Shown: one piece after another, positions 16,650 to 24,696 of the stretch
How the letters are laid out: every line of letters begins with the position of its first letter
How positions within the stretch are numbered: the first letter of the stretch is position 1
Origin: Leucobacter chromiireducens subsp. solipictus
GTDB lineage: Bacteria > Actinomycetota > Actinomycetes > Actinomycetales > Microbacteriaceae
Reading direction: 5' to 3'
Assembly: GCF_016758195.1 (NCBI RefSeq)
Contig: NZ_QYAC01000001.1
Span: 347,423-411,422, forward strand
Length of the DNA stretch: 64,000 nucleotides
Notes under the pieces: generated by a model
Databases searched by the model: none
What the model saw: the letters and a program-made list of their open reading frames with translations, nothing else
What the model was told of the DNA's origin: nothing
Program-made: the position numbers and the translations under genes

Positions 16650-17807
16650 TCACTGGGCGGGGCCGACCTCACACCGCTCGATTCCCTGGACAGGAGTTCC
16701 AGCGGCCGCCGCCTCGATCGCTGCCAGCGCCTCGTCCAGCGTTTCCACGGGCACGACCTCGATCCCCGACGGCTGCCGCTTCGGGAGATCCCCGCAGTTC
16801 GCCACGGGCATGAGGAACACGTCGCTGTCGGCGCGCGCCGCAGCCCACAGCTTCTGCTCGAGTCCCCCGATCGGGCCCACCACGCCGGCGTCCGTCACCG
16901 TGCCGGTCCCACTCACCGTCAGATCCCCCAGCATTGCTCCCGGGGTGAGCTGGTCGATGATCGCGAGCGCGAAGATCATGCCGGCGCTCGGCCCGCCGAT
17001 CTCCGCGAGGGAGATATCGACCTCCATGGGCAGTTCGAAGCTCGTTGCGATCACCGCCCCGATCAGTGGATCGCCGCCCCCCTCCGGGATCTGCGGGGTC
17101 AGTGTGACCTCCCGCGCGTCGCCGTCGCGCTCAATGGCGAGCGCGAGCTCGCTGTCCGCACCGGCAGCGACAATCGCTGCGCGGAGATCGGCGAAATCAG
17201 TGATCGGCGTGTCACCGATCGCCGTGAGCACATCCCCGTCGCGCAGCACTCCCTCCGCCGGGCCGCCCTCGGAGACCGCCGCGACCGTCAGTTCGACGGG
17301 CACCTCATGCCCGAGTTCCCGAAACGCCGCCGCCGCGGCCTGCGCCTGCGAGGACTGCATCTGGACGGTGCCCTGCGCTTCGCGATCCTCCAGCGTGCTG
17401 CCCTCAGGGAAGAACATGGAGCGCGGCTGAATTCGCTGCGTGGGATCGATGACCGCCGGAACGAGCGACAGCCAGGACACCGGATGCTCCGGACTGCCCA
17501 CCAGCGACACCGTCAGCAGGTTGAGCTCCCCTGTCGTCGGGTAGGTCTCCGTTCCCGGCAGGGAGATCACGGGCTGGGTCTCCCCCTCGATCTGCACCTC
17601 ACCGAGCGTGTTCACGACCGGACCCGGCCGCTCGATGGTGTACGGCGACGGGATGACCGCGGCCAGGAGCAGCGCGCTGGCGAGCCCCGCCACCACGAGT
17701 GACCGGCGGGAACGACGGCGCTCCCGCCAGAGTGGGCCAAACACGCCAGAGCCCGCGAAGTCTCGCGGGGCCCGGCCTTGCTGGCCGCCCGATTCGTCGT
17801 CGCTCAC
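16650..17807 (-). CDS. PDZ and Lon-type (S16) protease, YlbL-like
   Basis: A 385-residue membrane-anchored protease of the YlbL type. It has one N-terminal membrane helix (about 38-56, after WRERRRSRRS), a PDZ domain (GPAEGVLRDGDVLTAIGDTPI, about 180-260) and a C-terminal Lon proteolytic domain. The S16 dyad is seen as Ser in GGPSAGMIF and Lys in GLEQKLWAA. There is no AAA module. The GTG start at 17807 is preferred to an ATG 72 nt upstream because GGGGAG lies just before it. It is divergent from the zinc-protease gene. In mycobacteria the same two proteases are also head to head. Confidence 0.92.
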   Translation of the reverse strand: MSDDESGGQQGRAPRDFAGSGVFGPLWRERRRSRRSLVVAGLASALLLAAVIPSPYTIERPGPVVNTLGEVQIEGETQPVISLPGTETYPTTGELNLLTVSLVGSPEHPVSWLSLVPAVIDPTQRIQPRSMFFPEGSTLEDREAQGTVQMQSSQAQAAAAAFRELGHEVPVELTVAAVSEGGPAEGVLRDGDVLTAIGDTPITDFADLRAAIVAAGADSELALAIERDGDAREVTLTPQIPEGGGDPLIGAVIATSFELPMEVDISLAEIGGPSAGMIFALAIIDQLTPGAMLGDLTVSGTGTVTDAGVVGPIGGLEQKLWAAARADSDVFLMPVANCGDLPKRQPSGIEVVPVETLDEALAAIEAAAAGTPVQGIERCEVGPAQ

Positions 17808-17944
17808 TGCACTCCCCAGCGTCCCGTTCCCTGCGTCTGTTCGCACTCGGCGCAATGGAAATCGCCGGGCGCCCGTCAATCTAGCAGGCAGAACTGGGCA
17901 CCGTGCCGTAGCGTGGAATCACGTCAATTACCGAGGGAGCAGCC

Positions 17945-19345
17945 ATGAGCGCGAACGACCACGACGGCTCCGACGACCAGAGCCGGAACGATTTCGAGGA
18001 ACTGCAGCGGATCCTCGGGGAGATGCTGTCCGGTGGTGGTGGCGGGGCGGCGCTCGATCCCGAGCAGTTTGCCAAGGCCGCGGGCATTCCCGTCGATCCG
18101 CAAACGCTCCAGGGCCTGTTCGCCACCCTGCAGGGTGCCATGCAGAACCCCTCGGAGCAGATCGACTGGTCGGCGACTCGGCGCACCGCAATCGAGGTTG
18201 CGAGCGGCAGCGGCCCCGCCGCGGATCCGGCACCCGCGATGCGCGCGTTCCCCGTTGCGACGCTCTGGCTCGACGAGGTCACCGAGCTCGGAGCGACTCC
18301 GGACGCGCCGCGCACGCTGAGCCGGATCGAGTGGGTGCAGCAGTCCGTCGACACCTGGGTGGGACTCGCAGAGCCCGTCGCCGAATCGATCACGGGCGCG
18401 CTCATGCACGCGCTCCAGACGCAAATGCCGGAGGAGCTGAGTTCCGCGCTGCAGGGGGCCGCGCCGATGCTGCGCAGCGTCGGCGGTGCACTGTTCGCGG
18501 TGCAACTGGGCACCATCGTCGGCAAGCTTTCCGGCGAGGTGGTCTCCGCGGGTGACGTGGGAATCCCGCTGTTGTCCGGCCCCGGCCGCGAGGGCGGGGC
18601 GCTCCTGCCGGGCGGCGTTGCCGCCTTCGCCGAGGGCCTCGACCAGGATCCCGAGGCGGTCACGCTGTACCTCGCCGTGCGGGAGCTCGCCCACGCTCGG
18701 CTGTTCCGTCACGCGAAGTGGCTGCGGCTTCACCTGCTCTCCGCGATTACGGACTACTCGCGGGGTATCCACATCAACACGGATCGCATCGAGGAGCTGG
18801 CGCACGACATCGACCCGGCGCACCCCGAGCAGATCCAGGAGCTCATCACGAGCGGCGCGCTGATCCCCCCGAAGACCGAGGCGCAGGAGGCCGCGCACGC
18901 GCGGCTCGAAACGATCCTTGCCCTCATCGAGGGGTGGGTGGATGTGGTCACCGCCGACGCGGCGAAGCGTATCCCGGGTGCCGAGGCGATCGCGGAAATG
19001 GTGCGTCGTCGCCGCGCGACGGGCGGTCCCGCCGAGCACGCGTTCGCCGCGCTGGCTGGCTTGGAACTGCGTCCCCGCCGGCTGCGGGAGGCCGCGGCGC
19101 TCTGGCGTCTCGTCGCGGAGCAGGGCGACGTCCCGATGCGCGATGGCCTGTGGGCGCACCCGGATCTACTGCCGTCTTCGGAAGAGCTGGACGATCCCTC
19201 GCTGTTGCTTGCCCGCCTCGGGCTCACCGAGGCGGCGCCGGATCCGGCCGCCGACGATTTCGACGCCGCCCTGGCCCAGCTCCTCGATGGTGAGCTGCCG
19301 CCGCACTCGGGCGGGGCCGACGGCACCACCCCGCCGAAGGAGTAA
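17945..19345 (+). CDS. Zinc-dependent metalloprotease-like protein (DUF2342/Zincin_2)
   Basis: A 466-residue protein of the actinobacterial DUF2342 family, often named zinc-dependent metalloprotease or F420-biosynthesis-associated protein. Family marks are LGTIVGKLSGEVVSAGDVGIPLL and the putative metal-binding helix VRELAHARLFRHAKWLR (about 226-242), in which the zincin HExxH is not literal. A glycine run follows residue 29, and the C-terminus is acidic. ATG at 17945 follows GAGGGAG. Whether it cleaves proteins is unproven. Its conserved place beside a membrane S16 protease and the cyclodehydratase-like gene is the best functional lead. Confidence 0.88.
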   Translation: MSANDHDGSDDQSRNDFEELQRILGEMLSGGGGGAALDPEQFAKAAGIPVDPQTLQGLFATLQGAMQNPSEQIDWSATRRTAIEVASGSGPAADPAPAMRAFPVATLWLDEVTELGATPDAPRTLSRIEWVQQSVDTWVGLAEPVAESITGALMHALQTQMPEELSSALQGAAPMLRSVGGALFAVQLGTIVGKLSGEVVSAGDVGIPLLSGPGREGGALLPGGVAAFAEGLDQDPEAVTLYLAVRELAHARLFRHAKWLRLHLLSAITDYSRGIHINTDRIEELAHDIDPAHPEQIQELITSGALIPPKTEAQEAAHARLETILALIEGWVDVVTADAAKRIPGAEAIAEMVRRRRATGGPAEHAFAALAGLELRPRRLREAAALWRLVAEQGDVPMRDGLWAHPDLLPSSEELDDPSLLLARLGLTEAAPDPAADDFDAALAQLLDGELPPHSGGADGTTPPKE

Positions 19346-19460
19346 GTCCGGGCGCGCGCCTGTCGTGCACAGGGCCGCGTGGGGCCGGGAATCCCGGATG
19401 TACCGCTGAGTGCTGTGGACAGCGCGATTCCTTCGGCGCGGAGCATCCACACTGTGTGGC

Positions 19461-20291
19461 ATGACTCTGCTCCGGATCCGCCGCGACCTCCCGCTCGGGT
19501 GGGAAGACCCCGACACGCTACGCCTCGGCTTCGAGCGCGCGGTCGCCCGGATTCGCGACCCCTCGCCCGGCCAGCAGCGGCTGCTGGGCCGGTTCCGCAC
19601 CGGCGTGCGCTCCGAAGACCTTCCCGGGCAGACCCGCGCGGCCGGTGCCACGCCGCGCGAGGCACGCGCGCTCCTGGCCGCCATCGCCCCGGCGCTCGCG
19701 CCCGGCATCGACCCGGCACCGGGTCCGGCTGCGGTCCCCCGGCCCCGCGTATTCCTCAGCGATGACGCCCGCCCGGTGCCCGGGCTCGCACCGGCCCTCA
19801 CGGCGGCGGGCACCTGCGTCGAGGCGGACAGCGTCGGGAGCTGTGACGTGGTGCTCCACGTCGAACGGTTCCTCGAACCCCTCGAACGTGCGCAGCGGTG
19901 GCTCCGCGCGGATCTGCCGCACCTCCTCCTGAGGTTCTCCGACACCAGGCTCTCCGTGGGCCCCCTGGTGATCCCGCCTGGACGGCCCTGTCACACGTGC
20001 GCGTCGCTCCAGGCGATCGAACGCGACCCCGGGCTTCCGGTCCTCGCCGCGCAACTCATCGGTGCACGCCCGGCGAGTGAGACCTCACTCGTGGGGGCCG
20101 TCGCGGGCGTCGCGGCAGCAACGGCGATCGAGGCCTGGCGCACGGCTGGCGTCTCAGAGCCTGCCACAGCACCGAGCGCGGATCTGGGCGAACGCCTCGT
20201 GTACCCGATTGCGCGGGGCCGGGTCGCCGGACCGCCGCGAAGCGTGCCCGTTTCCCCGCACCCGGAGTGCGCGTGCGGTGCCCTCGGATAG
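19461..20291 (+). CDS. Orphan cyclodehydratase/ThiF-like protein
   Basis: This 276-residue protein resembles the non-catalytic, substrate-binding part of azoline-forming (TOMM) cyclodehydratases and ThiF-like proteins. The sequence shows the segment LLLRFSDTRLSVGPLVIPPGRPCHTCASLQ and a C-terminal HPECACGALG. Together these give two cysteine pairs fit to bind zinc. No nucleotide-binding GxGxxG and no YcaO partner are present. The start at ATG 19461 is preferred to an upstream one; it lies 7 nt after CACACT, a possible leaderless promoter. It follows the zinc protease by 115 nt and faces uvrD2, as mycobacterial Rv3196 does (recalled from memory). No peptide precursor gene is near, so a role in peptide natural products is unlikely, but the true role is unknown. 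Confidence 0.75.
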   Translation: MTLLRIRRDLPLGWEDPDTLRLGFERAVARIRDPSPGQQRLLGRFRTGVRSEDLPGQTRAAGATPREARALLAAIAPALAPGIDPAPGPAAVPRPRVFLSDDARPVPGLAPALTAAGTCVEADSVGSCDVVLHVERFLEPLERAQRWLRADLPHLLLRFSDTRLSVGPLVIPPGRPCHTCASLQAIERDPGLPVLAAQLIGARPASETSLVGAVAGVAAATAIEAWRTAGVSEPATAPSADLGERLVYPIARGRVAGPPRSVPVSPHPECACGALG

Positions 20292-20333
20292 CCCGGTCCG
20301 GCGGGCCCGCGAGACCCTCATGCGGGGGCGTTT

Positions 20334-22013
20334 CTAGATCAGCCCAGCCTCCCCGACGAACCGTGAGGGGTGCCTGGCCGCGCGGCCCACGCCCCCCACC
20401 CCGGAGAGCCGCAGGGTGTCCCTGGCGCGGGTGAACGCCACGTAGGCGAGCCGTCGTTCCTCGTCAATACTCGCCTCGTCGACGGCGTGCACAATGGGGA
20501 ACTGCCCCTCGCTCAGCCCCGCAACGTGCACGAGCGTCCATTCGAGGCCCTTCGCCGCGTGCACGGCGCTCAGCGTCACCGCGTCGAGGGTGGGCTCGTG
20601 TTGGGTGCGCTGACGCGCCAGCAGTTCCTCACTGAATTCGCGAATCCCGGCGCCGGGTGGCATCTCGTCCACGAGCGAGAGGAGCGCGCTGAGCGCCTCC
20701 CATTTCTCGCGCTCAGCGGGCCCTTCTGGAATCTTCGCCGTCCAGCCGCCCGCGCGAAGCGCATCGCTGACGATCTGGAACAGGGGACGATCATCCGCCA
20801 CCTTCGCCTCGCCGCGGATCAGCATGACCGCCTGGCGCACATCGGCGCGCTCGAAGAATCTCTGCGCGCCGTGCACGCGCACACCGATACCGCGCTGCCG
20901 GAGCGCCTCCTCGAACCGCGCCGACTGCGCGTTGGTCCGGTACAACACGGCGATCTCGGAGGCGGGGGTCCCGGCGTGAATCGCCGCGGCGATCGATCCG
21001 GCCACCGCCGCCGCCTCATCGTGCTCGCTCGCAAACCACTCGAAGGTTGGCGCGGCGGGGGTGGGCGACTCGCGCATTGCCGAAAGGGTCAGGGCACCCG
21101 GCCGGTCGCGCATGAGCCGGTTCGCGAGCCGCACCACGGGCTCGACGGAACGATAGTTGCGTTCGAGTCGCACCTGGCGCGCGTTCGGGTGCTCCACGCC
21201 GAAGCGCAGCAAGTACGAGCTGGATGCGCCCGCGAAGGAATAGATGGTCTGGCTCGCGTCGCCCACCACACAGAGATCATCACGGTCCCCGAGCCACACG
21301 CGCAGCAGCGCGTGTTGCAGGGGCGACACGTCCTGGTACTCGTCCACGGTGAAGAACCGGTACCGCTCACGCACCTGCAGTGCGACGCGCGGCTCGCTCT
21401 CGAGCATGCCGGTCAACAGGACCAGCACGTCCTCAAAGTCGATCTGCCGCCGCTCCTCCAGCAGCGCGGCGTATCGGCCGTGCAGGTCGATCAGTTGTTC
21501 AGCGCTCAGCCCGGTCGGGATCGGGCGTTCCTCGACCCGCTCCGCATAGCGGTCGATGCTGAGCATCGAGGTTTTGCGCCACTCGATCTCGGCCGCCAGA
21601 TCACGCAGCGCTTCGCCTCCCAGCCGCAGGCCCGCGGCCTCCACGGTCTGTGAGAGCGCCGCGACCTTGCCGGACAGGATCTGGGGCGCGGTGCCTCCGA
21701 TCACATCGGGCCAGAAGTGTCCAAGCTGAGCGAGTGCGGCCCCGTGGAACGTCTGTGCGCGGACGCCGTCCGCGCCGAGCCCGCGAAGCCGGCCCTGCAG
21801 TTCCCCCGCAGCCTTCCGCGTAAACGTCACCGCGAGCACCCGCTCGGGGGCGTACACCCCGGAGCGCACGCCGTATGCGATGCGGTGCGTGATCGCCCGG
21901 GTCTTCCCCGTCCCCGCACCCGCCAGCACGGAGATCGGTCCCCGGAGGTGCTCCGCAATCTGACGCTGTTCGGGGTCGAGCCCCTCCAGCACCGCTTCCG
22001 CGTCAGTGGCCAC
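20334..22013 (-). CDS. uvrD2: UvrD-family ATP-dependent DNA helicase (UvrD2-like, no HRDC)
   Basis: A 559-residue superfamily 1A helicase, 3'-5' by family, for DNA repair. All main motifs are visible: GAGTGKT (I), VDEYQDVSPLQ (II), GDASQTIYSFAGA (III), LERNYRS (IV), SAVHAAKGLEWTLVHVAGL (V) and RRLAYVAFTRARDTL (VI). It ends soon after motif VI, so the HRDC domain and cysteine motif of the roughly 700-residue mycobacterial UvrD2 are missing. The start overlaps the stop of the Nudix gene by 11 nt, placing both in one operon. The name uvrD2 rests on neighbours as much as on sequence. Confidence 0.9.
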   Translation of the reverse strand: MATDAEAVLEGLDPEQRQIAEHLRGPISVLAGAGTGKTRAITHRIAYGVRSGVYAPERVLAVTFTRKAAGELQGRLRGLGADGVRAQTFHGAALAQLGHFWPDVIGGTAPQILSGKVAALSQTVEAAGLRLGGEALRDLAAEIEWRKTSMLSIDRYAERVEERPIPTGLSAEQLIDLHGRYAALLEERRQIDFEDVLVLLTGMLESEPRVALQVRERYRFFTVDEYQDVSPLQHALLRVWLGDRDDLCVVGDASQTIYSFAGASSSYLLRFGVEHPNARQVRLERNYRSVEPVVRLANRLMRDRPGALTLSAMRESPTPAAPTFEWFASEHDEAAAVAGSIAAAIHAGTPASEIAVLYRTNAQSARFEEALRQRGIGVRVHGAQRFFERADVRQAVMLIRGEAKVADDRPLFQIVSDALRAGGWTAKIPEGPAEREKWEALSALLSLVDEMPPGAGIREFSEELLARQRTQHEPTLDAVTLSAVHAAKGLEWTLVHVAGLSEGQFPIVHAVDEASIDEERRLAYVAFTRARDTLRLSGVGGVGRAARHPSRFVGEAGLI

Positions 22014-22968
22014 CCGTGTCGCCCTCCGCCACCCACCGGTCGATCAGCCAGCGCGCGATCGACACGGGGCCGGGCAGCGTGATCCCGGGTTCCGGCGTGC
22101 GCAGCTGCTCGCGCGTGAACCATCGCAACTCAGAGATTTCCTCGGGGTCGGGGGTGAGATCCGCGGGATCCGACCCGGCCGCGAGCCGCGCTCGGAATCC
22201 GAGCATCAGCGAGCGCGGGAAGGGCCACGGCTGCGAGGTGACGTAGGTGATCTGCTCCAGCCGCACACCGGCCTCCTCGAACACCTCCCGCTCAACGGTC
22301 TGCTCGAGCGATTCCCCCGCCTCCACGAACCCCGCGAGCAGTGAGAAGCGTCCCGCCTCCCACAGCGCATTCGACCCGAGCAGCACGCGATCCTCGTGTT
22401 CGATCAGCACGATCACCGCCGGATCGGTGCGCGGGAACAGCTCGGCACCGCGCGCATCTCGCCGCGCCCAACCGCCCTGGATCACGTCGGTGGGCTGACC
22501 GTCGCGCGGTGAGAACCCCGCCGACTCGTGCCAGCGCAGGAGCGCGGAGCCGACGGCCAGCAGCTCCCGCTCGGTCTCCGGCAGCTGCTCGGCCGCCAAA
22601 AAGGGGTGGACCCACCGTTCCCCGTCCGGAGCGGGATCCACGGCGGCATGATCCGGCACGGGCTCGTCGATCGCGAACATCGGCGCCCCGGCCATCCGTC
22701 CGAGATACACCGCCCCGGGGGCGTGCGCGGTGCCGGGCGTTGGCGCCTCGCCCTCGGTCGGGTGCAGGGCCAGGCGTGCGAGGCCAGTCGTGTTCCCGGC
22801 GGAGGCCCCCTCCGGGGCACCGTCGATGATCGGAATCTCGACCCCGCGCATCCGGAGCACGCGCGCCGCGGGCTCGCGCCACGCCGCCGCGAGCAGCTCC
22901 GGCGTGGCCCGGGCGGCGGCGTCGCGATCCAGCGCGCCGCTCGCGAGCGGCGGTCGGTCCTCGTTCAT
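22003..22968 (-). CDS. nudC: NudC-like NAD(H) pyrophosphatase, zinc ribbon lost
   Basis: A 321-residue Nudix hydrolase of the NudC group, which cleaves NADH or NAD (and NAD caps of RNA) to nicotinamide mononucleotide and AMP. The Nudix box is complete (GFVEAGESLEQTVEREVFEE plus AGV), and the NudC array SQPWPFPRS follows. FPRTDPAVIVLIEHEDRVLL marks the domain start. The zinc ribbon normally placed just before it has lost all four cysteines: the segments read SPRDGQPTD and RRDARGAEL. The ATG at 22968, with GGGAG before it, is chosen over a longer frame. It is the first gene of the nudC-uvrD2 operon. Confidence 0.9.
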   Translation of the reverse strand: MNEDRPPLASGALDRDAAARATPELLAAAWREPAARVLRMRGVEIPIIDGAPEGASAGNTTGLARLALHPTEGEAPTPGTAHAPGAVYLGRMAGAPMFAIDEPVPDHAAVDPAPDGERWVHPFLAAEQLPETERELLAVGSALLRWHESAGFSPRDGQPTDVIQGGWARRDARGAELFPRTDPAVIVLIEHEDRVLLGSNALWEAGRFSLLAGFVEAGESLEQTVEREVFEEAGVRLEQITYVTSQPWPFPRSLMLGFRARLAAGSDPADLTPDPEEISELRWFTREQLRTPEPGITLPGPVSIARWLIDRWVAEGDTGGH

Positions 22969-23087
22969 GTGTGCTCCCTGTGTTGTCGTGTGTCGGTGCC
23001 CGCGGGGTGCACTCGCCGGGGGCCACTGCCGGCCGTGAGTGTGCACCGAGGTGCGCGTGGCGTGACCATCCGCGCGCCGCGCCTGCA

Positions 23088-23101
23088 TACCCTGATGTAC
23101 A
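23088..23101 (+). promoter_or_regulatory. Leaderless promoter of the phosphotransferase-like gene
   Basis: TACCCT (23088-23093) lies 7 nt before ATG 23101, so transcription probably starts on the A of the start codon. No ribosome binding site is present. Confidence 0.5.
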
Positions 23102-24504
23102 TGGCCAGCATCCCTTTCACTCTAGCCGCGCTCGCAACCTCGGCGGTGCCGGGCCTCGCAGTGTTCGGAGTGCGCGAACACGACGAGGATCCGAGCTACG
23201 CGGAGGCCGTCATCGTGACCGATGACGCAGAGCTGCTCGTTCGTGTGCCACGCACCCAGGCCGCCGAGGTGCAGCAGTCGGCGACAATCCTGGGACTCGC
23301 CGCCCTGACGGCAGGACCCCGCGGTCGGCTGCCGTTTGTGGTCCCCGAGACCCTGGGCATGACCCGGGCCGGCGAGACTCGCGCCGTGGTCTCCACACAC
23401 GTCGACGGCGCGCAGTTCGTGGCCGACGATCTCAGCGACGACGCGATCCTGCTCCAGCCCCTGGCCGAGGCCATCGCGGCGATCCACGAGCTCCCCCTGA
23501 GCGTGGCGCACAACGGCGGCCTCCCCGTCTCCACCGCGCAAGATCTGCGCCTCGCCGCGACCCGCACCATTGACCGGGCCGAGGCAACGCGGCTGATCCC
23601 AGAGACCGTGCTGCAGCGCTGGCAGCGGACCGTCGAGGCGGCTGAACTCTGGGACTTCGCCCCCACCACCGTGCACGGCTCCATTGACGCGGACCGCTTC
23701 CGCCTCGACGGTGATCGCATCAGCGGAGTCATCGGCTGGTCTGAGCTTTCGGTCGGCGATCCCGCGGCGGACCTCGCCTGGCTTCTCGCCCCGGGCAGCG
23801 ACGTGCTCGACGCGGTGCTGGCTCGGTACATCGGCCTGCGCAACGCCGGTTCGCTCCCGCACCTCCGCACTCGCGCCGCGCTCTACCACGAGCTCGAGGT
23901 TGCGAAGTGGCTCCTGCACGGCACCGAACTCCATGATCAGACCGTCATCGACGACGCCGTCGCCATGATGGACCGCATGGTCGGCGCGGGCGGGGTGCTC
24001 AGCATCGCCTACGCGTCGACACACGCACGCACTCCGCTCGGGGAGTCCGAGGTCGCCGCGCTCCTCGACGAAACTCCGGAGGTGTCCACCCACGTATCGG
24101 ACACCGCAGCGGTGGAAGCCCTCGACGAGGATCGCATGTTTGGCGCCGAGACGGACTTCGTCGAGCGGCTCCCCGCCGCCGAGGAGCCCGACGCACACGC
24201 GGCGGCCGAGGCGGGCACGACCCCGAACACCGGCACGGTGCCCGAGCCGGTTACCGAGGAAGAGCTCGCGGAGTTTGCCGCGCTCGGTGCGGACACCGGA
24301 ATCGTGCCCGATTTCGACTTCGTGGATCCCGCCGCAGCGCGGGGCGCGTCTCCCCGGTCTGAGCCGGTACCCAGCGACCCGGAACCCACGAACCCGGCGC
24401 AGTCGGCATCCCCCGCGGAGCCCCGCGCGTTCGCGGATGATGAAGACGAGCAGCTCACCCAGCCGTACACGGACGACGAGCTGCCGGGCGGCCGCAACCG
24501 CTAA
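23101..24504 (+). CDS. Phosphotransferase-fold protein with degenerate active site
   Basis: A 467-residue protein whose first 300 residues follow the aminoglycoside/macrolide phosphotransferase (APH) fold. The catalytic loop, normally HGD-x-x-x-x-N, reads VHGSIDADRF (about residue 194), and the metal-binding IDW segment reads IGWSELSVGDPAADLAWL. The catalytic Asp is thus Ser and the second Asp is Gly. The family's GDPA-DLAWL end is kept. A tail of about 150 residues is acidic and proline-rich and looks disordered. It is divergent from nudC. Likely a pseudokinase or an enzyme using another mechanism; a role in drug resistance is doubtful. ATG 23095 is an alternative start. Confidence 0.75.
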   Translation: MASIPFTLAALATSAVPGLAVFGVREHDEDPSYAEAVIVTDDAELLVRVPRTQAAEVQQSATILGLAALTAGPRGRLPFVVPETLGMTRAGETRAVVSTHVDGAQFVADDLSDDAILLQPLAEAIAAIHELPLSVAHNGGLPVSTAQDLRLAATRTIDRAEATRLIPETVLQRWQRTVEAAELWDFAPTTVHGSIDADRFRLDGDRISGVIGWSELSVGDPAADLAWLLAPGSDVLDAVLARYIGLRNAGSLPHLRTRAALYHELEVAKWLLHGTELHDQTVIDDAVAMMDRMVGAGGVLSIAYASTHARTPLGESEVAALLDETPEVSTHVSDTAAVEALDEDRMFGAETDFVERLPAAEEPDAHAAAEAGTTPNTGTVPEPVTEEELAEFAALGADTGIVPDFDFVDPAAARGASPRSEPVPSDPEPTNPAQSASPAEPRAFADDEDEQLTQPYTDDELPGGRNR

Positions 24505-24553
24505 CTGGCCGACTGCCGCCCGAGTTGTGCGGGAGCGCTCCGGGCTTGACCAT

Positions 24554-24574
24554 CGCGGCACACTCCGTGCCGCG
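24554..24574 (+). terminator. Hairpin after the phosphotransferase-like gene
   Basis: An 8-bp stem (CGCGGCAC / GTGCCGCG) with an ACTCC loop lies 50 nt past the stop, without a U-tract. It separates this gene from the downstream AraC gene. Confidence 0.45.
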
Positions 24575-24696
24575 CATCACAGGCCCGGGAAAAACGCCGC
24601 CGGATCGGCCTCCCGCTTGCTAGAGTCGCGAGCACGGTCCTCACGACCGGAGCTTCCCGCCCGTGCGGGGGTCTGCTGTGAAGGAGGTGCCTCGCC

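Noticed and set aside
22990-23014. GTGTCGGTG upstream of the phosphotransferase-like gene as another damage promoter
   Set aside because: The upstream element matches 8 of 9, but no TANNNT box lies 8 nt downstream.
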